Shown in pieces: positions 8,815-16,652 of a DNA stretch of 48,477 nt (position 1 is the stretch's first letter; each line of letters starts with the position of its first letter). The stretch comes from DASPPF01 sp032906705 (GTDB lineage Archaea; Thermoproteota; Nitrososphaeria; Nitrososphaerales; Gagatemarchaeaceae): contig JAJTZC010000008.1 in assembly GCA_032906705.1 (NCBI GenBank), forward strand, positions 1 through 48,477. The letters run 5' to 3'. Below the pieces are notes generated by a model. It saw only the letters and a list, made by a program, of their open reading frames with translations, searched no databases and was not told the origin of the DNA. The position numbers were made by a program, and so were the translations under genes.

Positions 8815-8995
8815 TCTTGCCTTCGGCTGAGCGCCTTTTCCCCCATAATTAAGAACTACAGACAATTCCGAGAGTTGAATCCCAGCCCGGAGGATGTCTT
8901 CCCGTGACTTTCTGGGCGACAACCGCACTGTCACCCGCTACCGCTACGTAGAACCCTCCCTGTTGACTAAGCGTTGGACTGTTCCCTCAGGCCCC

Positions 8996-9547
8996 CTACA
9001 TTCCCTCTACTTCTCTCGACGGTGTAGGGCCCCTTCCCTTCGGTTTGGCCGCAGTTCGTGCAGGAGTCCGCGTTCCTTTCCTCTTCAGCTTGGCTGCGTA
9101 GCGAACCGACTCTATGATGTTGACGTAACCCGTGCATCTGCAGAGGTTGCCGGAGAGCGCCGCCCTGATTTCATGCTCGTCGGGGTCAGGGTTCTGCGCT
9201 AGGAGCTCGTATGAAGCCATGATCATCCCGGGCGTGCAAAACCCGCATTGAAGTCCGTGCTTCTCCCAGAAAGCAAGCTGGATGGGGTCTAGCTCGTCGA
9301 CACCCCCGATTCCCTCGATGGTGGTCACCCTTCTGCCGTCCACCTGCACGGCCAGAACGGTGCAAGACTTCACGGCCCTTCCGTCGAGCAGTACTGTGCA
9401 CGCGCCGCAGTTCGTCGTCTCGCAGCCGAGGTGCGTCCCTGTCAATCCCATCTTCTCTCGTAGGAAGTTGACGAGCAATGTTCGTGGTTCGACCAGAGCA
9501 TCGCGCGACTCACCGTTTATCTCCGCCTTGACCGCTAACTTGGTCAT
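8996..9547 (-). CDS. coxS: molybdenum hydroxylase small subunit, 2x[2Fe-2S] (CoxS-like)
   Basis: Electron-transfer subunit of a xanthine-oxidase/CO-dehydrogenase-type enzyme. The plant-type [2Fe-2S] site is C42, C47, C50 and C62 (GCETTNCGACTVLLDG), the second cluster is C101, C104, C136 and C138 (CGFCTPGM, NLCRCTGY). A basic, Pro/Ala-rich tail of ~28 residues follows. The ATG at 9547 overlaps the end of coxM by 4 bp (ATGA), so the two are translationally coupled; a longer frame to 9790 is only antisense-like sequence inside coxM. Confidence 0.95.
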   Translation of the reverse strand: MTKLAVKAEINGESRDALVEPRTLLVNFLREKMGLTGTHLGCETTNCGACTVLLDGRAVKSCTVLAVQVDGRRVTTIEGIGGVDELDPIQLAFWEKHGLQCGFCTPGMIMASYELLAQNPDPDEHEIRAALSGNLCRCTGYVNIIESVRYAAKLKRKGTRTPARTAAKPKGRGPTPSREVEGM

Positions 9548-10413
9548 CTGCCCACCCTCGAGTCCAGAGCCTGCTGGAGCGCTCGGCGGGTCATGACCGA
9601 GACCATCTGCCGTTTGTAGTCCGCTGACCCTCTCAGGTCTGCAATCGGTCTCGCCTCCCCGGCTGCCGCTGCCGCTGCCAACTCTACCGACTCCTTGTCC
9701 ACGGCGCTGCCCACGATGCACTGCTCCGCCTTTGTGGCCTTGATGACCGTCGGGCCAACACCCGACAACCCAATGCCGCATCCCGTGCATTTTCCACCCG
9801 GGTCGAAATCCAGAACCGCGGCCACACCCACGATCCCAAAGTCGCCCGCCTGCCTCTCCAGTTTGAGATACGCTCCAACCCTTCTCGGCGGCACGGGGAA
9901 GCGCGCCTCGACAAGAATCTCCCCCTCTGCAAGAGCAGTCGTGAAGGTGTCAAGGAAGAATTGCGAGCCTGGAATCGTCCTCTTCCCGTGGAGAGACGCT
10001 GTCTCGAGGCTCGCCCCGGTCGCGACCACCACAGCCGGCATGTCGGCCGAAGGGTCGCCGTGGGAGAGGTTTCCTCCGATTGTGCCCATGTTCCTGACCA
10101 GAGGGTCGGCCGTCTGATTCGCGCATTGCGAAAGGATTGGGCTCTCCTCCAGCACCGCCTTCGATGTGGCGATTTCAGACATCCTCGTCAGTGCACCGAT
10201 GGCAAGGCCTCCTCCCTCAGTCCGTATGTACGCGAGTTCGGGTATCCTCCCCAAGTCTATGATGTGCCCCGGGGACGCAATCCTCAGTTTCATGAGGGGA
10301 AGCAGCGTCTGTCCGCCAGCGAGGAACTTGGCCTCGGACCCGAGCTTCCCAGCGAGTTCCAGCGCCTCGCCGAGGGTCTTGGGGGAATGGTACTCGAAAG
10401 GCCTCGGGTTCAC
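9544..10413 (-). CDS. coxM: molybdenum hydroxylase FAD-binding medium subunit (CoxM-like)
   Basis: FAD subunit that passes electrons from the iron-sulfur clusters to an acceptor. The 289 residues contain the two FAD-binding motifs of the family: AGGQTLLPLMKLR near residue 32 and TIGGNLSHGDPSADMP near 112, followed by the CO-dehydrogenase flavoprotein C-terminal domain. The start is GTG at 10413. It forms a two-gene operon with coxS; coxL, its large-subunit partner, starts only 50 bp away on the other strand. Confidence 0.94.
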   Translation of the reverse strand: MNPRPFEYHSPKTLGEALELAGKLGSEAKFLAGGQTLLPLMKLRIASPGHIIDLGRIPELAYIRTEGGGLAIGALTRMSEIATSKAVLEESPILSQCANQTADPLVRNMGTIGGNLSHGDPSADMPAVVVATGASLETASLHGKRTIPGSQFFLDTFTTALAEGEILVEARFPVPPRRVGAYLKLERQAGDFGIVGVAAVLDFDPGGKCTGCGIGLSGVGPTVIKATKAEQCIVGSAVDKESVELAAAAAAGEARPIADLRGSADYKRQMVSVMTRRALQQALDSRVGR

Positions 10414-10463
10414 GCCGCTCGCGCCCCCATGTCTTCAGAAAAGTCTTTACCTACTCTGGCGAG

Positions 10464-12797
10464 GTGGACGGCGCATCCTTGTCCTCAACGCAGGCCACCC
10501 TCAAGAGGGAGCAATCCATCATCGGCCAGGCGCTGAAGCGGGTAGAGGATCCGCGGTTCATCACAGGCGCCGGGAAGTACTCCGATGATATCGTCCTCCC
10601 GAACATGCTCCATGGGTTCTTCGTCAGGAGCCTGCACGCGCACGCTCGCATCAGGAGCGTCGACCCATCGAAGGCGCAGGAGCACCCGGCGGTGCGCTTG
10701 GTGATGACGGGCAAGGACACCCTGAATCAGATCGAGGAAATGCCAACCTTGGGCTGGGGCGAGGAATCGAAGGCGACCCACAGGAACGTGCTCGCAGTCC
10801 AGGAGGCTAATTTCGCAGGCGAGGCAGTCGCCCTCGTCGTTGCTGATGACTTGGTCTCAGCTGAAGATGCCGCAGAGGTGGTCGAGGTCGACTATGAGCC
10901 TCTCCCGGTGGTGGTAGATCACGTCAGGGCTGCCGACCCAGCTTCGCCAAGGGTGCACGATTACCTGAAGGACAACATAGGATACAGGACGACGATATCG
11001 AGCGGGAATCTCAAGAAGGCATTCAAGGACGCAGACCATATCATCAAGTTCGAACACGAATTTCCTAGGCTGTCAGCGGTCCCCCTCGAGCCGAGGGCGC
11101 TCATCGCTTCATTCGAGGAAGCCTCCGGAATCCTCACTGTGTGGATCTCGACCCAGGATCCGTTCGGCGCGAGGGAGGACCTGGCGAACCTCCTGAGACT
11201 CCCAGAAAACAAGGTGAGGGTGATTTCGGCCGACACGGGTGGCGGGTTCGGGCAGAAGGGTTCGATATCTCCTGAGCACGTAGCTGTCGCCTTCGCCTCG
11301 ATGAAGCTGGGCAAGCCCGTGAAGTGGATAGACGGGAGAAGGGACAACCTCATGGCATCAACCCACAGCAGGGGACAAAAGCAGCTCGTGGAGGCTGCTG
11401 TGAGGAAGGACGGAAAGATACTCGGCCTGAAGGTCAAGGTAATCTGCGACGGGGGAGCCTACAGCGACTGGGCGTTCTCGATGCCAGAGCTTACTTTGGG
11501 AATGGCCCCAGGGGTTTATGACATCGGTGCCTTCGAGGCCGAAGCGATTACGACGTTCACCAACAAGCCCCCCATCGGACCCTACAGGGGGGCTGGGAGG
11601 CCAGAGGCCGCTTTCCTGATCGAGAGGACGGTCGATGTCATCTCGAGGAGGCTGAAGCTCGACCCCGTCAAAGTGAGGCTGAAGAACTTCATACCGAAGA
11701 ACAAGTTCCCATACAAATCCGCTGGTGAGCACACCTACGACAGCGGCAACTACGAGGCTAACCTCCTGAAGGCTCTGGAGGTATCCAAGTACGACCAACT
11801 GAGGAGCCAGCAGAGAGAAGCGAAATCGAAGGGGCGACTGCTGGGCATAGGGCTGGCGACCTACGTCGAGGTCTGCGGTTTCGGTCCGGGTTCCCCGCAG
11901 ACCGCCTCTCTTGCTGTGACCAAGCAGGGCAAGTTGACGCTCACAATCGGGACGAATCCCCATGGGCAGGGCCACTCCACGCCCTTCGCGCAGATCGTGG
12001 CAGAGGAGCTTGGTGTCGACGTCGACGATGTATTGGTTCAGTACGGGGACACGGCGGCGCTTCCTTGGGGCACCATAACAGCGGGCAGCCGTTCCGCTGT
12101 GGTCGGAGGGAGTGCGGTCCTTCTCGTGGCGAGGAAGATCAGAGAGAAGATGAGTAGGATTGCCGCCAAGGCGTTGGGCCTCAAGAGCGACAGGATGACG
12201 TTCAAGGATGGTAACATAACCGCAGTGACGTCACCATCCAAAAGCATCTCGTTCGCGGAAGTGGCGGCCAAAGCCTACTCGCCCAAGCACCTGCCGCCCG
12301 GGATGGAACCCACTCTCTACGAGTACTGTGCTTTCGCCCCGCTTGGCAATGCGTATCCCTTCGGCACGCACGTTGCCCTCGTCGAGGTGGACCGGGAAAC
12401 CGGCATGGTGAAGGTACTGAAGTATGTAGCAGTCGACGATTGTGGAAAGGTCCTCAATCCGCTCATCGTTGAAGGACAGGTCCACGGAGGCGTCATCCAG
12501 GGCATCTCTCAGGCTCTCCTCGAGAGGGTAGTCTACGACGACAACGGGCAGCTCTTGACCGCGACCCTGGCGGACTACCTGATTCCTTCCATAGACGCGA
12601 CCCCGTTTGTCGAGTGCTACCGGACCGAGACACCCTCGCCCAACAACCCGCTCGGTGTGAAGGGGATCGGTGAGGCAGGCACGATTGCTGCCACCCCAAC
12701 CATAGTCAACGCTGTTGAGGATGCGCTTTCCTCGTTCGGCGCAGAAATTGACAGAATCCCGCTGACTCCGGACTACGTCAGGTCATTGATCAAGTGA
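10464..12797 (+). CDS. coxL: molybdopterin-binding large subunit, form II CoxL-like
   Basis: Catalytic molybdenum-cofactor subunit of a xanthine oxidase/CO dehydrogenase family enzyme, 777 residues. Seen: TGGGFGQKG, a molybdopterin motif (NPHGQGHSTPFAQ), the active-site loop PYRGAGR at ~373-379, and the catalytic glutamate near the C-terminus (VKGIGEAGTIAATP). The loop is the form II type (AYRGAGR); form I CO dehydrogenases have AYRCSFR with the copper-binding cysteine, which is absent here. CO may therefore not be the main substrate; an aldehyde, purine or other heterocycle is equally possible. The start is GTG. Unlike the common coxMSL order, coxL diverges from coxMS with a 50-bp shared promoter region. 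Confidence 0.93.
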   Translation: MDGASLSSTQATLKREQSIIGQALKRVEDPRFITGAGKYSDDIVLPNMLHGFFVRSLHAHARIRSVDPSKAQEHPAVRLVMTGKDTLNQIEEMPTLGWGEESKATHRNVLAVQEANFAGEAVALVVADDLVSAEDAAEVVEVDYEPLPVVVDHVRAADPASPRVHDYLKDNIGYRTTISSGNLKKAFKDADHIIKFEHEFPRLSAVPLEPRALIASFEEASGILTVWISTQDPFGAREDLANLLRLPENKVRVISADTGGGFGQKGSISPEHVAVAFASMKLGKPVKWIDGRRDNLMASTHSRGQKQLVEAAVRKDGKILGLKVKVICDGGAYSDWAFSMPELTLGMAPGVYDIGAFEAEAITTFTNKPPIGPYRGAGRPEAAFLIERTVDVISRRLKLDPVKVRLKNFIPKNKFPYKSAGEHTYDSGNYEANLLKALEVSKYDQLRSQQREAKSKGRLLGIGLATYVEVCGFGPGSPQTASLAVTKQGKLTLTIGTNPHGQGHSTPFAQIVAEELGVDVDDVLVQYGDTAALPWGTITAGSRSAVVGGSAVLLVARKIREKMSRIAAKALGLKSDRMTFKDGNITAVTSPSKSISFAEVAAKAYSPKHLPPGMEPTLYEYCAFAPLGNAYPFGTHVALVEVDRETGMVKVLKYVAVDDCGKVLNPLIVEGQVHGGVIQGISQALLERVVYDDNGQLLTATLADYLIPSIDATPFVECYRTETPSPNNPLGVKGIGEAGTIAATPTIVNAVEDALSSFGAEIDRIPLTPDYVRSLIK

Positions 12798-12852
12798 CAC
12801 AGACAGCAAGGGCCGGACATGCGTTTGTCCCGCGAGTCCCACTCCCCCTTTC

Positions 12853-13284
12853 CTAGATTCCCACGATCGAGTCGATTGACAGGGCTCCTGCCCCCAGCAC
12901 GACTAGAGCTAGGGCGAGCAGCAGGTAAAGTACGTCGACCTCGTAGGCCGGCTTTCCTTGGCTGCCAACGAAACTGGCGTTCATCTTGGACTTCTTCATG
13001 ACCACGATTGAGAGCATCTGGATGGCGAAGAACCCCGCAACGATCGGGACTATCAGGCCTAAGACCAGGAACAGCCCGCCAAAGAACTCCAGCAGCGTGA
13101 CGGGGACGGCCGCGAAGGCAGGAACGCCCATGCTTTGGATCCACTGTCCGCTCTGCTTCCAGCCACCCCTGAGTTTCGGAAGCCCGTGAACCATGAATGC
13201 CGCCCCCATAACTATGCGCAGAAGGGGCGCCACATCACCGGCGTTCAATGTCGGAAACAACGTTGTCGTCTCTTGAGATTGCAC
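12853..13284 (-). CDS. DoxX-family membrane protein
   Basis: A 143-residue integral membrane protein of the DoxX/DoxD-like family, with about four hydrophobic segments (around residues 18-35, 58-80, 82-100 and 118-138) and the family signature GAAFMVHGLPKL in the first. Members are linked to thiosulfate:quinone oxidation or redox stress in some organisms; nothing here fixes the role. The start is GTG at 13284, about 36 bp from a strong TATA box (GTATAAAT on the minus strand, 13314-13321). A palindrome lies just upstream of that box. Confidence 0.88.
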   Translation of the reverse strand: MQSQETTTLFPTLNAGDVAPLLRIVMGAAFMVHGLPKLRGGWKQSGQWIQSMGVPAFAAVPVTLLEFFGGLFLVLGLIVPIVAGFFAIQMLSIVVMKKSKMNASFVGSQGKPAYEVDVLYLLLALALVVLGAGALSIDSIVGI

Positions 13285-13313
13285 CTCCTCCTCGGAGGGT
13301 GGACTGGTAGAGG

Positions 13314-13363
13314 ATTTATACTTGGTAGTAATATCCTACTAACATAGTAAAGCGTACTTTACT
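13314..13363 (-). promoter_or_regulatory. doxX promoter with palindromic operator
   Basis: TATA box GTATAAAT (minus strand, 13321-13314) followed upstream by two inverted repeats: TAGTA/TACTA (13326-13341) and the strong palindrome AGTAAAGCGTACTTTACT (13346-13363, 7-bp arms). This layout fits a transcription factor acting upstream of TATA. The regulator is not identifiable here. Confidence 0.5.
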
Positions 13364-13684
13364 GTCCAACAGCGCCAGATTCTCACTCCTCCACCTGGAC
13401 GAGCTAAGAAACCACGAGACGCTCCGAGGAAGCGCTAACCGTGAGCCACACCGATGTCGGACTTGCTTGGGGGGGTTCGCGCCAGCCATGACAGTAAGGG
13501 TTGAGGAGAAGCTGCCGACTCCCGCGGTCGGGGCAAACCGGGTGGTCAGTTCCCCGGTGTTCAAGTCTCCAACCGCCGCAACGAGGGTGGTCCTTCCTGC
13601 GATGTCTCTTGTCGCCCTCTTCACCTGAGCGGCTGCCGGTGTTTCCCGGACCTCCGCGCCGGTCTGGGGCGACGCTTGCGTCAC
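13316..13684 (-). CDS. uncertain ORF or pseudogene fragment
   Basis: The ~450 bp between doxX and the phosphoesterase have no clear gene. One minus-strand frame is open from GTG 13684 (34 bp beyond the minus-strand reading of the TTTTATAG box) to 13316 and its first ~65 residues look protein-like (GRTTLVAAVGDLNTGELTTR), but the later part is arginine/serine-rich and runs through the doxX operator. No family is recognised. It could be a decayed gene or chance. Confidence 0.22.
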   Translation of the reverse strand: MTQASPQTGAEVRETPAAAQVKRATRDIAGRTTLVAAVGDLNTGELTTRFAPTAGVGSFSSTLTVMAGANPPKQVRHRCGSRLALPRSVSWFLSSSRWRSENLALLDSKVRFTMLVGYYYQV

Positions 13685-13701
13685 CGCTGAGAAATATCTT
13701 T

Positions 13702-13711
13702 TCGTTTTATA
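13702..13711 (+). promoter_or_regulatory. TATA box of the phosphoesterase gene
   Basis: CGTTTTATAG, 25-31 bp before the ATG at 13736, so the transcript is probably leaderless. Read on the other strand it is CTATAAAACG, also a good TATA box, so it may fire in both directions. Confidence 0.6.
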
Positions 13712-13735
13712 GTGGCCCGCCGAGGACATGCTGTC

Positions 13736-15184
13736 ATGCCGGGGGAGGCCCGCCCGAGGTCGTTCGCCCTACTGGGGCTCACAATCGCTTTGGCGTGCCT
13801 ACTCGTGCTCGCCCCCAACTCCTACCTAGCGTCGGTTTCGACCAACGCATCTCCTATCCAGCACATCATCATCATCGTCGAGGAGAACCATACGTTCGAT
13901 AACTACTTCGGCACCTATCCCGGCGCGAACGGTCTGAATGGATACAGCGCGCAACCGAATCCCGTAAGCGGCTCCCTTGTTAAGCCCTTCCACATCCCGG
14001 GGGTAACCACCTCGCAGGACCTGTGCCACAGCTGGACGTGCGCCCACACGGCCTACGACAGCGGGAAGATGGACGGGTTCATCAAGGCAGCCGGCTCCAA
14101 CCTAACCATGGGATACTTTGACTACAATCAGATACCGAACTACTGGGACTACGCCTCGCAGTTTGTCCTTCTCGACAACTTCTACTCCTCGGTGATGGCC
14201 GCCAGCCTCCCAAACCACCTGTACCTCATTGCCGGGCAATCCGGCGGACTGACCGTTGGCTCGACCGGGGGGACGATCAACTCCAGCACCGGCAGCATCC
14301 ACGGCAACAGGTTCTACTTCAACTCGATCGCGGATGAACTCGATCAGAACCATATCACTTGGAAGTACTACGCAGGTGGCTCCGGCGCCCTGAATAATTG
14401 GAACCCGCTGCCCGCCTTCGATTCGTTCAGGTCAAACCAAACCCGGCTGGACAATCTCGCCCCAACAGAGCAATTCGATAGGGACGTATTGAACAGCAAG
14501 CTGCCAGAAGTCTCGTGGATAATGCCTGCGACCGACGCGGCGAGCGAGCACGCTCCGTACAACGTTTCCGAGGGGGAGCACGCCGTGGTCTCTACTATCA
14601 ACACTGTGATGGAGAGCAGGTACTGGAACTCTAGCGCGATCTTCGTAACGTTCGACGATTACGGGGGATGGTACGACCATGTCGCTCCACCCCAGGTCGA
14701 CGAATATGGATACGGGTTCCGCGTTCCCTGCTTGGTGATCTCTCCCTATGCGCGGCACGGCCTTGTCGACCACACCCAGGCCGACTTCGCCTCACTCCTG
14801 AGATTCGTCGAGGTTGCGCACTCCCTCCCTGCCCTGAGCAGCAGAGACGGTTTGGCGAACGACCTGCACGAAGCTTTCAATTTCAGCCAGAGTCCCGGGG
14901 ATCCTCTCATCTTGCCCGGACCCTACGTCCCGAGCCACTACCCCCTCCAATTTCTTTCAAATGGAACGTCCCCACCCGCAAGCGGCGTCGCGATTGCCCC
15001 AGCGGTGACCCTCACTCGCACCCAGACTTCGACCACGGTCTCCCGCACCACTGCTACGGTGACTGATTCGCTAATCTTGCCTCTGAACCCCAACGGTCTC
15101 GAAGTCGTGGGCTTCGTGGTACTTGTTCAGGTCGTCGTTATGACGATTGCTGGAATCATCCTACGTCGGAAAACCTCTCCGTAG
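13736..15184 (+). CDS. secreted, membrane-anchored acid phosphatase/phospholipase C-type phosphoesterase
   Basis: A 482-residue member of the PF04185 phosphoesterase family (AcpA acid phosphatase and bacterial phospholipase C). The N-terminus is a signal peptide/anchor (basic RPRS, then ALLGLTIALACLLVLA). The catalytic start of the domain is IIIIVEENHTFDNYFG, and later metal-site and active-site stretches are seen (SEGEHAVVSTINTVM, VTFDDYGGWYDHVAPPQV). A Ser/Thr-rich stalk (TRTQTSTTVSRTTATVTDS) leads to a C-terminal transmembrane helix (VVGFVVLVQVVVMTIAGIIL) and a basic tail, so the enzyme should sit outside the membrane, probably scavenging phosphate or attacking lipids. The ATG at 13736 is chosen over GTG 13712 because the TATA box at 13702-13711 places the transcript start there. 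Confidence 0.93.
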   Translation: MPGEARPRSFALLGLTIALACLLVLAPNSYLASVSTNASPIQHIIIIVEENHTFDNYFGTYPGANGLNGYSAQPNPVSGSLVKPFHIPGVTTSQDLCHSWTCAHTAYDSGKMDGFIKAAGSNLTMGYFDYNQIPNYWDYASQFVLLDNFYSSVMAASLPNHLYLIAGQSGGLTVGSTGGTINSSTGSIHGNRFYFNSIADELDQNHITWKYYAGGSGALNNWNPLPAFDSFRSNQTRLDNLAPTEQFDRDVLNSKLPEVSWIMPATDAASEHAPYNVSEGEHAVVSTINTVMESRYWNSSAIFVTFDDYGGWYDHVAPPQVDEYGYGFRVPCLVISPYARHGLVDHTQADFASLLRFVEVAHSLPALSSRDGLANDLHEAFNFSQSPGDPLILPGPYVPSHYPLQFLSNGTSPPASGVAIAPAVTLTRTQTSTTVSRTTATVTDSLILPLNPNGLEVVGFVVLVQVVVMTIAGIILRRKTSP

Positions 15185-15220
15185 CAGCAATCCTTGCGCG
15201 CAACCTAAGTAATGAGAAGG

Positions 15221-15241
15221 GATCATCGACCAAAAATGATC
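15221..15241 (+). terminator. possible transcript-end hairpin
   Basis: GATCAT and ATGATC (6-bp arms, 9-nt A-rich loop) lie 37 bp after the phosphoesterase stop. No T-run follows, so termination is only a suggestion. Confidence 0.3.
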
Positions 15242-15274
15242 GGAAACATGGCGGCTCCTTGGACTCAGCATGCA

Positions 15275-15293
15275 GTTCGGGGGGCGGGATTCG
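15275..15293 (+). repeat. tRNA-Leu 3'-end remnant (att-like)
   Basis: A 19-bp stretch matches the 3' end of the tRNA-Leu gene (18016-18034, reverse complement of acceptor and T-arm) at 17 of 19 positions and lies in the same orientation, 2741 bp away. It marks the probable far border of a tRNA-targeted island. Confidence 0.5.
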
Positions 15294-15338
15294 CGCATTA
15301 ATCTACAGGCAAGTCATCGGCGAAGGGGGCCAGCGGGC

Positions 15339-15476
15339 GTGTTGATACACAGGATATGTAAGGCCCAACTGGTTGCCACCGATCATGACCCTATCTATTG
15401 TGATGTGTGCAACGCATTCGTAAAGTCGGACGAAGTCGAAGAAGTCGACGACAGTCCCAGTCCGTTCTCCGGGTAG
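15339..15476 (+). CDS. small cysteine-containing ORF, uncertain
   Basis: A 45-residue frame starting at GTG (RICKAQLVATDHDPIYCDVC, then an acidic tail ending in SPSPFSG). It has a CxxC and one further cysteine, too little for a confident zinc site. A TATA-like ATTAATC lies ~40 bp upstream. The rest of the 350-bp gap before the next gene holds only the tRNA-like repeats. Confidence 0.3.
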   Translation: MLIHRICKAQLVATDHDPIYCDVCNAFVKSDEVEEVDDSPSPFSG

Positions 15477-15486
15477 ATGTATCTGT

Positions 15487-15497
15487 ATGTAGTGCGG
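15487..15497 (+). repeat. direct repeat ATGTAGTGCGG, copy 1
   Basis: ATGTAGTGCGG followed by GGGTTGGGACTAG, similar to a reverse-complemented tRNA acceptor/T-arm end. The same 11 bases recur at 16106, so the 372-bp membrane-protein gene is bracketed by direct repeats. Confidence 0.35.
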
Positions 15498-15539
15498 GGG
15501 TTGGGACTAGACCATACGTGTTGGGCCCGCGACGCAAAT

Positions 15540-15911
15540 CTAGTTATGCGTTTTCTCCCTTCTAGACAGGAGATTAGTTCGGTACTTGAGCAAGATTATC
15601 AGATACATGACCGAAAAGACGGTGCCGATTGGCAGATACCACAACGTAAGTGCGGCAAGTGCCAATCCTCCGTAGAACCCCCAACTAGAATCAATCAAAA
15701 CTAGAAGGAAGAAAAGAATCCAGAGGGCACCCAAAATGACGAACGGCAATCCCATTGCCAATGGGTCAATCCCGACCGCCCGAAGTACGGCGGCCCAGGG
15801 TCCAAGCCCAGGACCGAAAAATGAGCCCGTGATTAGCCTATGAAGACCATCGAATATCACATATCCTCCCATGGGAAGCACCATTAGAGCTAGAAGTCCC
15901 TTGATTATCAC
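15540..15911 (-). CDS. small membrane protein, unknown
   Basis: A 123-residue protein with about three hydrophobic helices (residues ~2-22, 50-72, 78-105) and a basic, hydrophilic C-terminus (KYRTNLLSRREKTHN). No family recognised. The GTG start is 29 bp from a TATA box (TTAAGTAAAT on the minus strand, 15932-15941), so the mRNA is probably leaderless. Codon use is AT-richer than in the flanking core genes, in keeping with the island. Confidence 0.7.
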   Translation of the reverse strand: MIIKGLLALMVLPMGGYVIFDGLHRLITGSFFGPGLGPWAAVLRAVGIDPLAMGLPFVILGALWILFFLLVLIDSSWGFYGGLALAALTLWYLPIGTVFSVMYLIILLKYRTNLLSRREKTHN

Positions 15912-16051
15912 GCGTTGGCCAGTCGATCAGGATTTACTTAACCCTATGAGGTAATCCTTTACGGCAGGTTTTAGGAATCTGCGGCACCTACTTTGTCGAG
16001 CGGTTTGTGGCACATGTTCCCCACACCTCACGTAGACTTTGCTCCGCTCTG

Positions 16052-16085
16052 CATCTTTGATGGGGAGTTGCTATCATCAAAGATG
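16052..16085. repeat. 11-bp perfect inverted repeat
   Basis: CATCTTTGATG (16052-16062) and CATCAAAGATG (16075-16085) with a 12-nt spacer, in the 244-bp gap between the membrane-protein gene and the end of the HxlR gene. It could be a hairpin transcript end for the HxlR gene or a protein-binding site; no T-run follows on either strand. Confidence 0.5.
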
Positions 16086-16105
16086 GTTGTTGCTTTGAAC
16101 TCTAC

Positions 16106-16116
16106 ATGTAGTGCGG
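16106..16116 (+). repeat. direct repeat ATGTAGTGCGG, copy 2
   Basis: Second copy of the 11-mer, followed by CGGGGATTCAATCAG, which resembles the reverse complement of a tRNA T-arm and acceptor (GGATTC-AA). It is a tRNA-end-like fragment, not a full tRNA. Confidence 0.35.
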
Positions 16117-16155
16117 CGGGGATTCAATCAGAACGCGTAGCATCATCAAATAATG

Positions 16156-16581
16156 CTAAACTTCTCTATTAGACTCAGTTGGCGACTCGTAATGGAGCTC
16201 CTTCATCGCTTCGTTCTGATCGAAATGCCCCTTCCGACCCATGTGGTGTCTCATACCGTACCGAAGTAGGGCAAGAAGAATGTAGATGGCATCCTCTCCT
16301 CTGTCCGTTAGATGGTAGTAGACTGCGTCGCCTCTGTCCTCTCTCTTTAACAGACCCTCTCCTACCATCTGTTTCAATCGTCTCGATAGAACTCTTGCAG
16401 TCAAACCGGGATTATTCCGACGAATCTGTCCGAACCTCTTAAGTTTCAGGAACGCAATATCTCGGAGGATGAGTAACGTCCACTTTCTACCCAGCACTTT
16501 CAGGCTATCTCGTATTGGATCGGCCTGATACAATAGACGAGGGTAAACATTCCTTTTTGCGGACTTCTCTCGCTGTTTCAA
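16156..16581 (-). CDS. HxlR-family winged-helix transcriptional regulator
   Basis: A 141-residue HxlR-type regulator: the recognisable core is DPIRDSLKVLGRKWTLLILR (helix 1 signature), FGQIRRNNPGLTARVLSRRL (recognition helix) and the wing KREDRGDAVYYHLTDRGED. HxlR proteins usually bind short inverted repeats and sense redox or electrophiles. The start is TTG at 16581. The gene diverges from the VOC gene across a promoter that carries the AGTATCC-TTT-GGATA palindrome, repeated before the SnoaL-like gene at 17895; autoregulation and control of the three neighbours is my inference. Confidence 0.88.
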   Translation of the reverse strand: MKQREKSAKRNVYPRLLYQADPIRDSLKVLGRKWTLLILRDIAFLKLKRFGQIRRNNPGLTARVLSRRLKQMVGEGLLKREDRGDAVYYHLTDRGEDAIYILLALLRYGMRHHMGRKGHFDQNEAMKELHYESPTESNREV

Positions 16582-16591
16582 TCCAGTGTGC

Positions 16592-16637
16592 TATCCATTC
16601 AGCCCCTACCCGACTTAAATAGTATCCTTTGGATATT
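16592..16637 (+). repeat. 46-bp inverted repeat, left copy; promoter + operator
   Basis: Matches the reverse complement of 17921-17966 at 43 of 46 positions. It holds the TATA box CTTAAATA (16614-16621) and the palindrome AGTATCC-TTT-GGATATT (16621-16637), which lies between TATA and the expected start of the VOC transcript, a repressor-type position. Confidence 0.7.
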
Positions 16638-16652
16638 GCACAACGAATCAGC

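Noticed and set aside
8815..8934. Extended N-terminus of PPDK (40 residues)
   Set aside because: The TATA box at about 8850 would lie inside it and the extra residues do not fit the family; ATG 8814 gives the usual start.
9548..9790. Extended N-terminus of CoxS (81 residues)
   Set aside because: It overlaps coxM out of frame and reads as Gly/Arg-rich antisense-like sequence; the ATGA overlap marks the true start.
12797..12852. GGACA-TGCGTT-TGTCC near 12815-12830 as a fourth copy of the shared promoter element
   Set aside because: The half-sites are in the opposite order, there is no ACAGA or TATA box at the right distance, and it sits between convergent gene ends; at most it is a weak hairpin.
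15487..16140. Full tRNA genes at the ATGTAGTGCGG repeats
   Set aside because: Only acceptor/T-arm-like pieces exist; no anticodon arm or matching 5' acceptor can be drawn.
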